Source of the DNA: Euglena gracilis
Taxonomy: Eukaryota; Euglenida; Euglenophyceae; Euglenales
Reading direction: 5' to 3'
Length of the DNA stretch: 64,000 bases
NCBI GenBank assembly: GCA_039621445.1
Contig: CP154955.1
Location: 44,415,540-44,479,539, forward strand
Below are positions 1-11,083 of this stretch, piece by piece. Numbering within the stretch: position 1 is the stretch's first letter; each line of letters begins with the position of its first letter. The position numbers and the translations under genes were made by a program. The notes beneath the pieces are model-generated. The model worked only from the letters and a program-made list of their open reading frames with translations. It was not told the origin of the DNA and searched no databases.

Positions 1-159
1 CATATTGACCAAAATTAGCCCAATATTTGCCAAATCAGTGACGAATATTCTTCAAATTAGCAAAAACTGATCCATGATGGCCAAAGTGGGTGTAAAACTG
101 GAGATTTGTGGGAAAATTATCCAAAACTGGGTTTAGTTCTTCAAAATATACAAAAAAAA

Positions 160-205
160 TGCCAGCATCGCCCAGCATCACCCAGCATCGCCCAGCATCA
201 TCAGA
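160..205. repeat. Decamer array, CATCGCCCAG type
   Basis: Four to five copies of a 10-bp unit, followed by GGTGCTTGGTC. The same unit and flank recur at 31870-31960 and 33187-33310. Confidence 0.75.
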
Positions 206-274
206 GGTGCTTGGTCCAGAGGGAAAGCTGCCGAATTCCTTCACCCATTCTCCTTCGGTCGGCCAACCACATTC

Positions 275-400
275 AAGTCGGCCCTGGTCGGCCCTGGTCG
301 GCCCTGGTCGGAACCCCCACCTGTGAGGGTCCTGAAATCATAGTCGCTCCTGGTCGGACCTGGTCGGCCCTGGTCGGCCCTGGTCGGCCCTGGTCGGGCG
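275..400. repeat. Decamer array GGTCGGCCCT
   Basis: Two runs of a 10-bp unit (about 275-312 and 345-400) split by about 35 bp. Confidence 0.85.
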
Positions 401-672
401 TAGGCGCCTGCACACAGAGAAAAGAAAACTTTGCGAAATCAAACCTTATTAAAAAGAAACAACACAAATATGTTACCCCATCTGCTGCCTTTCCAGTACA
501 TCCAGAGAGCCTCTGGATGTTCTCTGACGCGCAACGTGTTCCGCCGTTGCAACTCATGAGTTAAGTGCGGCAATAAACTACACCCAAACCCCCAAAAATA
601 ATACCCCCGCAAATAATAAACCTCCCTCTCGAGGACTGAATTCGGCTGCCCCAAAAAACCCCCTCCCTCTGC

Positions 673-977
673 CAGGCTGTTTTTTTTTACCAACCCGGGG
701 GGGGGGGTCCGGAGGGCCTTGGGGTGCCTGCCCAGGCAGGCACTACCCCCCCCTGGGGGGTCGGATTTCGGCCTGCGCCCAGGCACATTCCTTTGAAAAA
801 AGCCATTTTTGGCTCCCCGGCGCTTCGGCGCCGAGGTCTGTGTTGGGGCACTTTTGCCCGTGTGCCTAACCCGCCCTGGGGGGGGGGGTCAGATCGGCAG
901 TGTCTTGGAGTGCCTGCCCAGGCAGGCACCCCCCCCCCGGTGTGGGGTCGGCACCAACTTAAAAATAAAACAGCCTG
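673..977. mobile_element. MITE family B copy, nested in a larger repeat
   Basis: 305 bp, CAGGCTGTTTT at the left and AAAACAGCCTG at the right. Flanks CCTCTGC and CCTCCGC differ at one position. The interior carries the G/C runs and GGCGCTTCGGCGCCGA. Surrounding sequence (about 570-1200) matches a repeat at 62150-62500 that lacks it. Confidence 0.7.
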
Positions 978-1348
978 CCTCCGCAGCCAAAAAAAAGGCT
1001 TAGAAATACCCAAAAAAGCGACCTTTAGAGCCTGTTGAACCGTTTTGGTTTGACCTCGAAAATTAACCCAAATAATAATCCACAAAATAATAAATAAAAA
1101 AACCTCCCCTAATAATCCACAAAATAATAAACCTCCCCTGGACCCCGACTTCGAGTGTCCAAATCCAAAAAAATAATAAAGTTGGGGGGACTTTATTATT
1201 TTGGGCGAGGAGCCCTGGGACAGAGGCTGGGAGGGAAGGAACGCCCTCGGGCAACCCTCGGAAAGATTTGAGCCGGTGCCGGCTCCATTGATGGTTGGGC
1301 CGGCACCGGCATTGAACCCATTGCCACGGAGGAGTTGCGATGGCACAC

Positions 1349-1487
1349 TGTGGGGTGAGCAGGAGGGCGGTGTTGGAGGCGACGGCGGTGAGGCGGGGCA
1401 GCTTCGGGGCCAGGCGGCCGACCAGCCACGCCAGCCAGGGGCTGTGCCGGACCCACCGCAGGAGGTCCGCCCGGTAGCACTTGTACA
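1349..1487 (-). CDS. Unknown gene, exon after the satellite
   Basis: YKCYRADLLRWVRHSPWLAW, LVGRLAPKLPRLTAVASNTA, then LLLTPQ. Acceptor ACTTCTGCAG, donor CCACA followed by GTGTGCC. The phase needed from the upstream exon implies a donor one step inside the TG run rather than the first GT. Confidence 0.55.
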
Positions 1488-4400
1488 CTGCAGAAGTGCG
1501 TGATGGGGTTGGGGGGGGGGGGGGCTGCCACTCACCTCGACTGTAGTCCTGCCACAGGCGTACACAAGCATTCCCCGCCCCTGGCCATCACAGGAAGTGA
1601 GCCCTGTCCCAAAAAATAAACCACCGCAAAACAAGATCCCACCCACCTTCAGAAAAACATGCAGCGAAAGACCCTTCTAAAATAAGACCCCTCAGGATTG
1701 CCAGCAATTGATCCAAAAAAGGTAGATCCGAGGTTGTTTGGGGGGGGGTATAGGGGGTATTCTTCCGATGCGGTGGTCATATTTGAAACCAAATTCTTTA
1801 ATCATATGGGGGTCAGGCAGCTTGTAATCTCCATTGCATTTGGAGAAATATCAGCCAGTCTAACCTCCCACCCCCCCCCCCGCACACACAGAAGCAGAAA
1901 CTCAGCCCACACACAATGGTGTATGTAGGACCCAAAGGGGGGGGGGGTTGGACCTTGCAGCCACTCCGTGGATCTTTTTGGTGTCCTTAAAAAGAGCAAA
2001 TCACACTGAAAAATAATGTGTACATACCCTTCAATGGTGCACCGCACTCGGCAACCCCGAAGCATCCTGGATGGAAGTGGGCTTAGCTAGACCCACCCAC
2101 CGAGCCACTCCCACACAACACACAACACACAACACACAACACACACACACACAACACACACACATACGCAACACACAACACACACACACATACACAACAC
2201 ACACACACAACACACACACACACAAACATAAAACACGCAACACACAACACACAACACACAACACACAACACACACAACACAGAACATACAACACACACAC
2301 GCACCATACAACACACGACACACACACACACGCACCATACACAACACACACACACAACACACACACACAACACACATACACACAACACACAACACACAAT
2401 ACACAACACACACACACACACAACACACACACACACACGCAACACACAACACACACACACAACACACAACACACACATACACAACACACAACACACATAC
2501 ACAAGTTGTGTATGTGTGTTGTGTGTGTGTGTGTGTGTGTGTTGTGTGTTGTCAACACACAACACACACAAACACAACACACACAAAAACAAAACACACA
2601 ACACACAACACACAACACACACACAACACACACACACAACACACAACACAGAACATACAACACACACACGCACCGTACAACACACGACACACACACACAC
2701 GCACCATACACAACACACACACACACAACACACACATACACAACACACATACACACAACACACAACACACAATACACAACACACACACACACACAACACA
2801 CACACACACGCAACACACAACACACACACACAACACACAACACACACATACACAACACACAACACACATACACAAGTTGTGTATGTGTGTTGTGTGTGTG
2901 TGTGTGTGTGTGTTGTGTGTTGTCAACACACAACACACACACACACAACACACACATACACAACACACATACACACAACACACAACACACAATACACAAC
3001 ACACACACACAACACACACACACAACACACAACACAGAACATACAACACACACACGCACCGTACAACACACGACACACACACACACGCACCATACACAAC
3101 ACACACACGCACACGCACCATACAACACACAACACACACACACACAACACACAACACACAATACACAACACACACACACACACACAACACACACACACAT
3201 ACGCAACACACAACACACACACACACAACACACAACACACACATACACAACACACAACACACATACACAACACACAACACACACACACACACAACACACA
3301 CATACACAACACACATACACACAACACACAACACACAATACACAACACACACACACACACACAACACACACACACACAACACACAACACACACATACACA
3401 ACACACAACACACATACACAACACACAACACACACACACACACACACCGCCATACAGCACGTTGGCGAGGCACGCCACACAGCAGTAGTGCTGCAGGGTA
3501 AAGGCGCCGGGCACACACAACTGTCAGCCCCACAAACACTGCACACACGGCCACCGCCACTCAGCGGCTGCCACCAACACCCCAACAGCATTTTCCACAC
3601 AAGTACAAAGCCCCTGGCCTTATGCTTTGGGCAGGATTTCTAAGCCCTCATGGGGGGTGCTCATATTTGGGGGATCAAAAAATTTGGGGCTGACCTCCAC
3701 GAACTTCGGCAGCCTCCGCTGCACCCAAAAAAATAGTCAGCAACACAGGGTGCTGGGGGAGGAACAGGCCTGCCAGGTGGCCCAGGGGGGGCAGGAGGGC
3801 TGTGGGCGAGGGGGGGGGGTGGGCAGCACGGGGCCGGGGGGGTCGGGGGGGCGCGGGGAGGGGGGGGGGGGGGCGCCCTCGGCAGCGGGGGCGGTCCAGG
3901 CCCCCGGACCCGGCTTCATTCTGGGCCCCTTAGCTGGGGGGTGCTCATACATGGGGGGTGTTTGGGGGATCAAAAAATTTGGGGCTGACCTCCACGAACT
4001 TCGGCAGCCTCCGCTGCACCCAAAAAAAATAGTCATTCTGTACCAAAATTTGAGTTGGGGTGCCCCCATGCTTTCCCAATGGAGATTAATCCTGAAGAAG
4101 AAGAAGAAGAAGAAGAAGAGTAGCCTTGTGTTTTTTGGGACCATGGCTTTTTGGCTGGGCTTTGTGATGGGGGGGGGGGTGGCATTTTTTTTTGAGCGGC
4201 AAGCCCCCATTTATTTATATTGGGGGGGTGGCTGTGTAATTGGGGGGCAAACGAATTCTGTGTTTTTTTGTGATAAATTGGAGATTATCTGCATTATCCC
4301 CCTGCGATTATTGTGTACAATAACCTCTGATTGTCTCAGCGCTGGGGCTCAGTCACACACCAACGGACATCCAGAAGGATGGCTCGACGCGGTACGTCAT

Positions 4401-4553
4401 TTCAAAGATGACGCCAATGCGCTGGGGGTCAGACACAATGCTGACCCAGTCATAATCCGTGTCGGTATAGTGCCGGTACTTTCCATCCCAGTCCACCAGC
4501 GACATGGAAATGACCTGCAGTGGTCGGTGCTGGCAGCCCAGGCCACTGGCTTC

Positions 4554-4600
<47 letters not shown>

Positions 4601-7462
4601 ATGCACACACACACACACACACACAAGCAGGCATACACAAATGCACACACAAGCAGGCACACACAGAGCCTCGCGTTGCTTTCATTCAGTTGCTTAGTTG
4701 CTTGAATTGTCCTTGGTCCTCTTTTGGGTGCAGCTGGCAAAACAGCGGGAAAAAAATGGATCTGGTCCGTGCATTGCGGAACAACCTTCCTCCGCGGGTC
4801 CCAGAAGGGAAATTACATTACGATGCAAACTGTAGCAACCAGACTTTTCAAAAGTATTCAAACATCAATTTTGGACAACTCCATCTTGAAGTTTGGATTG
4901 GGAAATCTCGATTGACTTGAATTACCATGCAATCCCACAAAACCCAATTCCTCATAAATTCGTTGTAGTTCTTTGTGAAATCAAATATCATGAATTTCTT
5001 CAAAAAAGGGTCAATCACTTTCGTTCAGAATTCGCATCCAAGACTTTTTCCGGCCTTTCACAACTTGTCCAGTGTTATTTCTCTGACGGAAATATTCTAA
5101 CAACAGTTCCACTCAGTCAGGTGGGAGACACAGGGGTTTTATTAAGACCGGGGGGGGGGGAGGGGGGGAGCGGCACCCACCCACCCACCCCCTGGGGTGG
5201 GCCCCCGGGGGAGGGGGGGGGGTCCCGGGGGACCCACCCACTTTTGCCCAAAAATGGCCAAAAATGCTAAAAATAGCACCTTTTTCAAAATTTTAGGAGC
5301 CTTCGGCGCCGAAAAAAGATACACCCACCAGCCCCTACCCCCCCCCCGGGGGGGAGAGGGTCCAAGGGACCCACCCACCCTCCCCCCTCCCCGGGTTCAA
5401 GACTAAAAAAAACCCCTGGTGGGAGAATACTCAACGGCACTTTGTCCAATTTTCATCCATTCTTTGTGTCAAAAAAAAGTCATCCCATTTCACTCAGTAA
5501 ACGTCAAAAACACGGAGCAGAATCAGCAGCCCGTCACACACCCCGGCCAGCAGTTGGGTGTGGCGGTAGCCCAGGCCGTGCGCGTCCGTGCACACCGCCC
5601 CCACCAGGGTCTGCTCCTGCTCCTCGATGGCGACGTGCAACGTGTGGCCGTGGGCTTGCAGGTACTCCAAGATGGCCCGCAGCGTCGCTGGAAGGGTGGG
5701 AGAGGCCGCAGGTGTGCACGCCCGCACATGCCCACACGCACCACAGGGAGCGGTACATACACAACTGCCTCCGCCATGGAAGCACCAGAGCCATGTTAAA
5801 TTTTGAAGCTGATCTGCGCTGTCATAAACACCTCTTTCTTGATACAGTTGGTAAAAATAGACTCGATAGACCTTACACTCTCAGCGTTTGGGGTTTGGCA
5901 AATCCTGTTCTCGGTTCTGCACCCCGCCACGGGGATGACACGGTCCGGCTGGCCCACCCATAAACTCCCAGATTTCTCCTTGTTTGAACGCCACAAAACC
6001 ATTCACTCACTGAACCCTTTGCCACAGCCATTGCGACGTGGCCCCTCCACCGACACCCAACTCCGCCAGCCACCCATTTGTGCCTCGGCCAGGACACACC
6101 GCCGGCCTCAAACGTCACGGAGGGCACCGCACGATCCAGCCGCAGCACCGCTGCCGCGCCGCTACCACTGGGTAGCCCACACACTTACGGTTGGGGGGGG
6201 CGCCAGGGCAGAACGGGAAGGCCTGGTGGGGTGGGTCGACCCCCCCCCCACCCACCACCCTGGCTGTTTGGCCGATTCCCGTTCTGCCCTGGGGGGCGGG
6301 GAGAGTCCCTTTCCGGGGGCGGGAACGCTGAACCCATACATGCGTCTGCCTCCGCGCGTCTGCTGGGCGTCAAGCACCGTGTGGCATGGGCGTGATGGAA
6401 ACCGGGGGAACAGGGGGAAGCGGGGCGTCCTGGTTCATGTGCCCCATGGCGATGTAGGACCGCGTGTCGCCCTCAGGCCAACGGTTGACAAACAGACCCC
6501 AAACCATCGCGTTATCAGCCAGGAGTCGCGTTACCAGCCATCGCGTTACCAACGGAATTACACACATTACGTTACCAACCGAATTCTGTCCAGTATCTTC
6601 CTATTATTATTATTATTATTCGTATTGTGATAATAATCAGCATCATTATCATCATCGTCATTATCATCATCAGAATCATTATCATTATCATTATCATAAT
6701 CATAATCACTATCACTATCATTATTGTTGTTGTTGATATTGTTGTACCATATTACTATCGTTATTAGATTGGTCCAGTGCCCAGGCCTTGCACATACTCA
6801 GCACATGACAGAGTGACACAAGGCAAGAGGCAAGGCAACGTCCCAAGATGGGAAGCAATGGTCTGGCGAGGCAAGCTGTGTGAGTGGCCAGTCCCAAGGA
6901 CCGTCAGCTCCTGTCCTGCCAGGGGAACAGGAAGTGGGGAGGCTGCGGGGTGGTCACAGTATGGCATCTGTATATGGGTGGGGGCACCTCGGTGATTTCA
7001 GTTGAAAAAAGCCTCAACACACCGCGGTGGTTGGCCAGCACTGCCCGCAGCTCCTGGCAGTTCCGCGGAACGAACAGTTTCCGCCCTTCTTTCTCAGGGC
7101 CCAGCAGCAGCCACCAAAACGAAACCATCGAGCACCTGTCCCCGTTGGTGCCCCCCGATAGAAGCCCGCCCAAAATGTCGAATGGCTGCCTGGCCCCGCT
7201 GAAGGGGCAAAACCCGTGCCGAACAGCTGCACACCCAGTGCAAGCCCCCCTTCCCCCCGAGCTTTCAATCAACGTGCATCATAGCAGCCCCATCGATCCG
7301 GGGGGGGGTCACTTACCCCCTCCCCCTTTGCCCCACATCAACCACCCAACCCCCCGCAGCGCGGTGGACGGGTCCTGCACATGCTGCACGGTGCCGGCGT
7401 GGTTCGTGACGGTGGCCTTCCCGCGGCACAGAGGCCCCAGGGAGGGGATGGAAGGAGCAGGG
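1349..7462 (-). CDS. Unknown membrane-protein gene, whole-gene view
   Basis: At least seven exons read toward lower coordinates: 7351-7462, 7023-7185, 6100-6167, 5542-5687, 4361-4514, 3448-3559 and 1349-1487. From 6100 to 3448 each junction keeps phase (1/2, 0/0, 1/2), so the model there is good. A segment with one strong transmembrane stretch follows a long soluble region and is followed by a basic, aromatic segment. I do not recognise the family. One exon is probably missing between 7023 and 6167 because the phases there do not meet. The 5' end and stop were not found. Confidence 0.6.
2105..3447. repeat. 1.3-kb CA/TG satellite with strand-switch segments
   Basis: Nearly pure (CA)n with CAACACA, CATACA and CGCACCATA variants. 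Twice the CA strand flips to TG for about 45 bp (from 2505 and from 2876), forming head-to-head and tail-to-tail palindromes. The two flips lie 371 bp apart within a higher-order repeat. It occupies the intron immediately 3' of the transmembrane exon's donor. The long open frames here are repeat artefacts. Confidence 0.95.
3448..3559 (-). CDS. Unknown gene, transmembrane exon
   Basis: VAVAVCAVFVGLTVVCARRL then YPAALLLCGVPRQRAVW. The acceptor CCGCTGAG gives the correct phase from exon 6. The donor GGCG followed by GTGTGTG lies at the very edge of the 1.3-kb TG/CA satellite, so GT donors exist in every frame. Confidence 0.6.
4361..4514 (-). CDS. Unknown gene, exon 6 seen
   Basis: VISMSLVDWDGKYRHYTDTD, YDWVSIVSDPQRIGVIFEMT, then YRVEPSFWMSV. 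Acceptor CACTGCAG, donor GTTG followed by GTGTGTGA. Rich in aromatic and acidic residues with a beta-strand pattern. A CA microsatellite begins about 45 bp upstream of the acceptor. Confidence 0.7.
4557..4645. repeat. CA microsatellite
   Basis: (CA)n with a few T and G interruptions, upstream of the acceptor of the exon starting at 4514. Confidence 0.9.
5131..5418. mobile_element. MITE family A copy
   Basis: 288 bp, CAGGGGTTTTATTAAGACC to AAAACCCCTG, with a perfect 10-bp terminal repeat. GTGGGAGA occurs at both flanks, offset by two bases on the left. Lies about 125 bp downstream of the exon ending at 5542, inside the same intron. Confidence 0.75.
5542..5687 (-). CDS. Unknown gene, exon 5 seen
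   Basis: TLRAILEYLQAHGHTLHVAI, EEQEQTLVGAVCTDAHG, then YRHTQLLAG. A strong acceptor (CCCACCCTTCCAG) and donor GCCGGG followed by GTGTGTGA. Amphipathic helix then alternating strands; no family recognised. Confidence 0.68.
6100..6167 (-). CDS. Unknown gene, exon 4 seen
   Basis: GSGAAAVLRLDRAVPSVTFE then AG. Acceptor GGGCTACCCAG, donor GGCG followed by GTGTGTCC. Its leftover G joins CG of the next exon. Confidence 0.58.
6204..6291. mobile_element. MITE family C, 88 bp
   Basis: Perfect 16-bp inverted ends, CAGGGCAGAACGGGAA. Flanks GGGGGCGC and GGGGGCGG match at 7 of 8. Related ends (CAGGGCTGTACGGGAA) recur near 39505, 41266, 44750, 45012 and 56640, some with a second internal piece ending ATGGGGTTTCGGGGATTCCC. 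Confidence 0.72.
6372..6470 (-). CDS. Possible extra exon, GDTRSYIAMGHMNQDAP
   Basis: A protein-like stretch after GGCCTGAG lies where an exon is needed, but its phases do not match either neighbour. Listed as a weak candidate only. Confidence 0.25.
6600..6735. repeat. TTA/TCA trinucleotide-rich tract
   Basis: (TTA)n, then imperfect (ATC)n and (ATTATC)n. No coding sense. Confidence 0.85.
7023..7185 (-). CDS. Unknown gene, exon 2 seen
   Basis: PFDILGGLLSGGTNGDRCSM, then SFWWLLLGPEKEGRKLFVPR and ELRAVLANHR. Acceptor CCAGGCAG, donor CCGCG followed by GTGTGTTG. Confidence 0.58.
7351..7462 (-). CDS. Unknown gene, exon 1 seen
   Basis: PSLGPLCRGKATVTNHAGTV then QHVQDPSTALRG. Acceptor GGGCCAG, donor GGGG followed by GTTGGG. 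Phase 0 at its end fits the next exon. Confidence 0.5.
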
Positions 7463-8069
7463 CTGGCCCACGTCATGGGATGAGGGAAGGGGGATGCAGC
7501 TGCGGGGGGGGGGGGTTGGCTGCAGGGTGGTAATGAATGGAGGGGCAGAGTGGAGCGAGTGGCATGGTCATACGTCAGGGGTGGCCACCACAGGAGCCGG
7601 AAGCCACTTGTGTAAAGGGCCGGAGTTACAATGCTGCGAGAAATTCCGGTGAAATCACCTTAACCATAATTTACCTTGGAGGGGGGGGGCTCAAACTCAC
7701 CTATTTGAAATTCCACCCATTGGGGTTTCACCAAGCAACCCACCCCAAAAAAATGACCGAAACCCCTTAATTTTTCCACGCTGGGATGGCCCAGCGGCAC
7801 AACGCCACCACTTTCCACTCCCAACACGTCTGGCTTGGGTGGAAACAACTCCTGTTTGAAGTTCCAAAGAAACTTTTGCCACCTGGGTTGGCTCAGGCTT
7901 GGAAAGAAGCTCAGAAGTGCCCCGCTTCGGGACCCACACCGCTCTGGGGGGCAAATCTGCTGGAGAAAAAAGACAATCAGAAAGCTCAGAAAAACAGCAG
8001 AAAAGCTCAGAAAACGAAACAACAGAATCAACATTAAAGAGTATTACCTCATATCAGAAACCGCCAAAC

Positions 8070-8331
8070 TCACTGATCTGCCGCAGGCGTCTTGCTCGGC
8101 CCACGAGGCAGGGCACTGCCACCCGCAGTAGGGACACGGACGCCATCGGCTTGGGCCGGCAGACGAGGGCAGCCGCCGGCCGACACGGGGCGGAACGGCC
8201 GCCGCCAAATGTCCCGCAGCACCGGCAGCAGCAGTCCACCAGTGACGTCGCTGTACGCCGCCTCCGGCCCCAGTGTGGTCGCCATGAAGCACCGGATCCA
8301 GCACGGCGAGGTCGTGTTGCGCGGGCCGCAC
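8070..8331 (-). CDS. P3 block B, terminal exon
   Basis: 262 nt, as in P1. CGPRNTTSPCWIRCFMATTL, GGLLLPVLRDIWRRPF, GGCPRLPAQADGV and a diverged tail to a stop. Acceptor GATGTGCAG. Confidence 0.78.
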
Positions 8332-8520
8332 CTGCACATCGAGAAACAACGCAAAAACAAAAAAAAACATTTCTGCAAAGACCAGGGGTGTCTTAAGGAC
8401 CCCAGGGGGATCCATCCGGCGGCTGGAGAAAGGTGGGGGGTCCAGAGATGGGTCCGCCAAAATGATCAAAAAAAAATCAAAAAAATAGGGACGACCATTT
8501 TGACTTTTACCCTGGAGTTC

Positions 8521-9216
8521 CCTCTAACCGCCTCCTGTAAAAGGGATTATGGGTCGAAAGACACAACCTCAGTGGGGGGAATGTGGTGACATATGGGGAT
8601 GGCATATTTTGATACGATGATATCAGGCAAATATCAATTGGGCACAAATGTTTAGTGCCAAGTTTCGTCCAGTCCCATGAGACACCAATCCCTTTGGTAG
8701 GCAAATAAAAAGATTCGGAATCAAAAGTCACCAAGTGACAAAGGAAGGAGTCCCTCTAACCTCCTCCTGTAAAAGGGATTATGGGTCGAAAGACACAACC
8801 TCAGTGGGGGGAATGTGGTGACATATGGGGATGGCATATTTTGATACGATGATATCAGGCAAATATCAATTGGGCACAAATGTTTAGTGCCAAGTTTCGT
8901 CCAGTCCCATGAGACACCAATCCCTTTGGTAGGCAAATAAAAAGATTCGGAATCAAAAGTCACCAAGTGACAAAGGAAGGAGTCCCTCTAACCTCCTCCT
9001 GTAAAAGGGATTATGGGTCGAAAGACACAACCTCAGTGGGGGGAATGTGGTGACATATGGGGATGGCATATTTTGATACGATGATATCAGGCAAATATCA
9101 ATTGGGCACAAATGTTTAGTGCCAAGTTTCGTCCAGCCCCATGAGACACCAATCCCTTTGGTAGGCAAATAAAAAGATTCGGAATCAAAAGTGACCAAGT
9201 GACAAAGGAAGGAAGG
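8521..9216. repeat. 232-bp tandem repeat, three copies
   Basis: Units start at 8521, 8753 and 8985 (CCTCTAAC), exactly 232 bp apart and nearly identical. Each is open on the minus strand for about 75 codons with the same translation, but with no splice or paralog support. It lies just 5' of the P3 terminal exon, within the P3 intron. Confidence 0.93.
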
Positions 9217-10183
9217 AAGGAATTCAGGAAGGGACAAAGTTTGGAACCAAGGTGATAACTTCATGGGACGAGTGTGAAACTTCATTTTCTAATACAGACT
9301 AATAATCGAACTACATTATTCAACACAGTTTCCCAATGTGGAATGGGTATAACATTCCAATTTATTGATCCAATTTTTTTAAAAAAAATGTCAGCCACCA
9401 GAAATCAGAACACACATGGGCGGATTTTTTTTTTAAAAAACACTCAAAACGAAAAATCTTCCGAAAATTCAAAAAAAATCTCCCAAAAACAACTTCTCAA
9501 AATTTCCTCTGAAAAGGAAACAAGGCTTGCAAAAAGCTCATTACTTTGACAGAATTTCTTCAACAAAAAAGGAAATGTGGGGGGGGTGCAAGATATGCCA
9601 AGGTACGATCAGATGACAACATCAGACAATTCATCCATCTGGGGAGCCCACACCTCCAGAAACAACCCGGATTGACGTCTTCTATTGCTTGGTTGACAAT
9701 GTTGTCAGAGCACGCCTTCAACTAAGCCCCTGCTCACCAGTTGGAGTGAGGACAGGGTGCGGCCCCTTTTTCAATCCCTTTCTATTTTTGATATTCAGTT
9801 GAGAAACAGTTCCCATTTATCGACTTTTCACATCTGGGAATCTGAACCAACCTAATTGTATTCCCTGGCAAACCAACCCCCCCCCTCTCGATACACTTCA
9901 AAGAGAAGTGGAAACAAAATTAACTCGATAATTTTTTAAAAATATGCAAATTATAAATATCCCAGTGAAGGCAAATCAACTCTCTCAAAAAAAAATGTTT
10001 CAGTCTCCGAAATGCAGTCAGAATGTACACAATTTAAAAGATTTGTTAAATTTATTTGGCTGTTCAAGGGGGATGACATCCGGGGGAACACTGCCAGAAG
10101 CAAAGGGACAAATGCACCTGTTCGTTAGAACTCAATTCAAATGATGGGGTGTTGACCCTTGAACTGCTGAAGCAGAAGCCTGG
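9217..10183. other. No gene recognised (P3 intron)
   Basis: AT-rich unique-looking sequence with GGAAGGAA just after the tandem repeat and short poly-A tracts. The missing half of P3 block A was looked for here and not found. Confidence 0.5.
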
Positions 10184-10286
10184 CTTGGAGATGCGGTGGA
10201 GCACTTGCCGCACGCGCCACGTGCAATTGCCGTGGGTGTGTGCGGCGTCGCACAAGCCCTGGGAGGGGGTGCTGTACCAGTGGCCG
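10184..10286 (-). CDS. P3 block A, truncated
   Basis: GHWYSTPSQGLCDAAHTHGN then CTWRVRQVLHRISK. Acceptor CGGTCCACAG. Similarity to P1/P2 stops at ISK, where CAGGCTTCTGCTTC begins, resembling a MITE-B terminus. The expected ACADxxVFGAxE half was not found downstream. Confidence 0.6.
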
Positions 10287-10945
10287 CCTGTGGACCGCGC
10301 AGCAGGCATATGGAGTAATGCAAGGTATGGAAGTGTCTGTCTGTGTCAGCCCTTGGAGGGGAAGGTCCCACCAGCGCTGCATAAGAAGGCGTGGTGACAG
10401 GACTGCCACCTGGATGGTGGGGGTCAACCCTCCCCAGTCACCACGTCACCATAACAGAAAAATTCTTTCTGTGCCAAAAGGCACCGAAAGAAGATTTTGA
10501 CCAAACACTGGCGTGGAAGTACGGGGAGGGTGGGGGGTGGACTGACCCCACCCACCAGGATGGGGGGGGGGGGGTTGATCTTCTCACCCTCACACATGGG
10601 GTTTCGGTGATCCCAATTCAGCCATGGAACCCACTGAGACTGAACCTCTCCAAAAATGTCCATTATGCCTTCGAGTGCACTAGCACTGTCCACCTCAAAA
10701 TCCTGCCCAAACCTCCGGGACAGTGTTGACAAGGAGCTAGATCGCAGTGTGGTCCAGGTAAAGTTGCCTTGTGATTTTTTTTGCAGCATGAACAATGAAG
10801 CCTTTTCTGCTCTGAATTTTTGAATTTGAAAATTTTGAAATGCCCCCTGGATACACCGACCTTCTCAAGGATGGGTTGCCAGCCAGCAAACGTCCAGTGT
10901 CCAGTGGACTTCAACGAGAGAGAGACAGCCCGGGAGGGGGCACGC

Positions 10946-11083
10946 CGATCTTCTGCAACAAGTGGCGCCACCAGCACTGGTAGTCCGCCTGGGAGGCGTT
11001 GCACGGCTCCGTCTTTTCGTGCCGAATCTCGTGATGGCCAACTGGGGTGGAACACTCCGCGTTGGCGGGCGTCGACCCCAGCC
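10946..11083 (-). CDS. P3 block D exon, GC donor
   Basis: VGHHEIRHEKTEPCNAS, then QCWWRHLLQKI. Acceptor TTCTTCCCAG. The donor position reads G followed by GCGTGCCC, where P1 and P2 have GTGTGCGG. It is either a tolerated GC-AG intron or a splice-site mutation. Confidence 0.6.

Noticed and set aside
1349-3559. Inositol-trisphosphate or ryanodine receptor channel region
   Set aside because: The hydrophobic exon and basic exon loosely resemble such channels, but their order is reversed and no selectivity-filter motif is seen.
2031-3643. Very long open frames (up to 509 codons) on both strands
   Set aside because: They are (CA/TG)n translations such as CVCVC and HTHTH, open in every frame because the repeat contains no stop.
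8507-9285. Three repeated minus-strand frames of about 75-110 codons
   Set aside because: Identical because they lie in the 232-bp tandem repeat; no independent evidence of coding.
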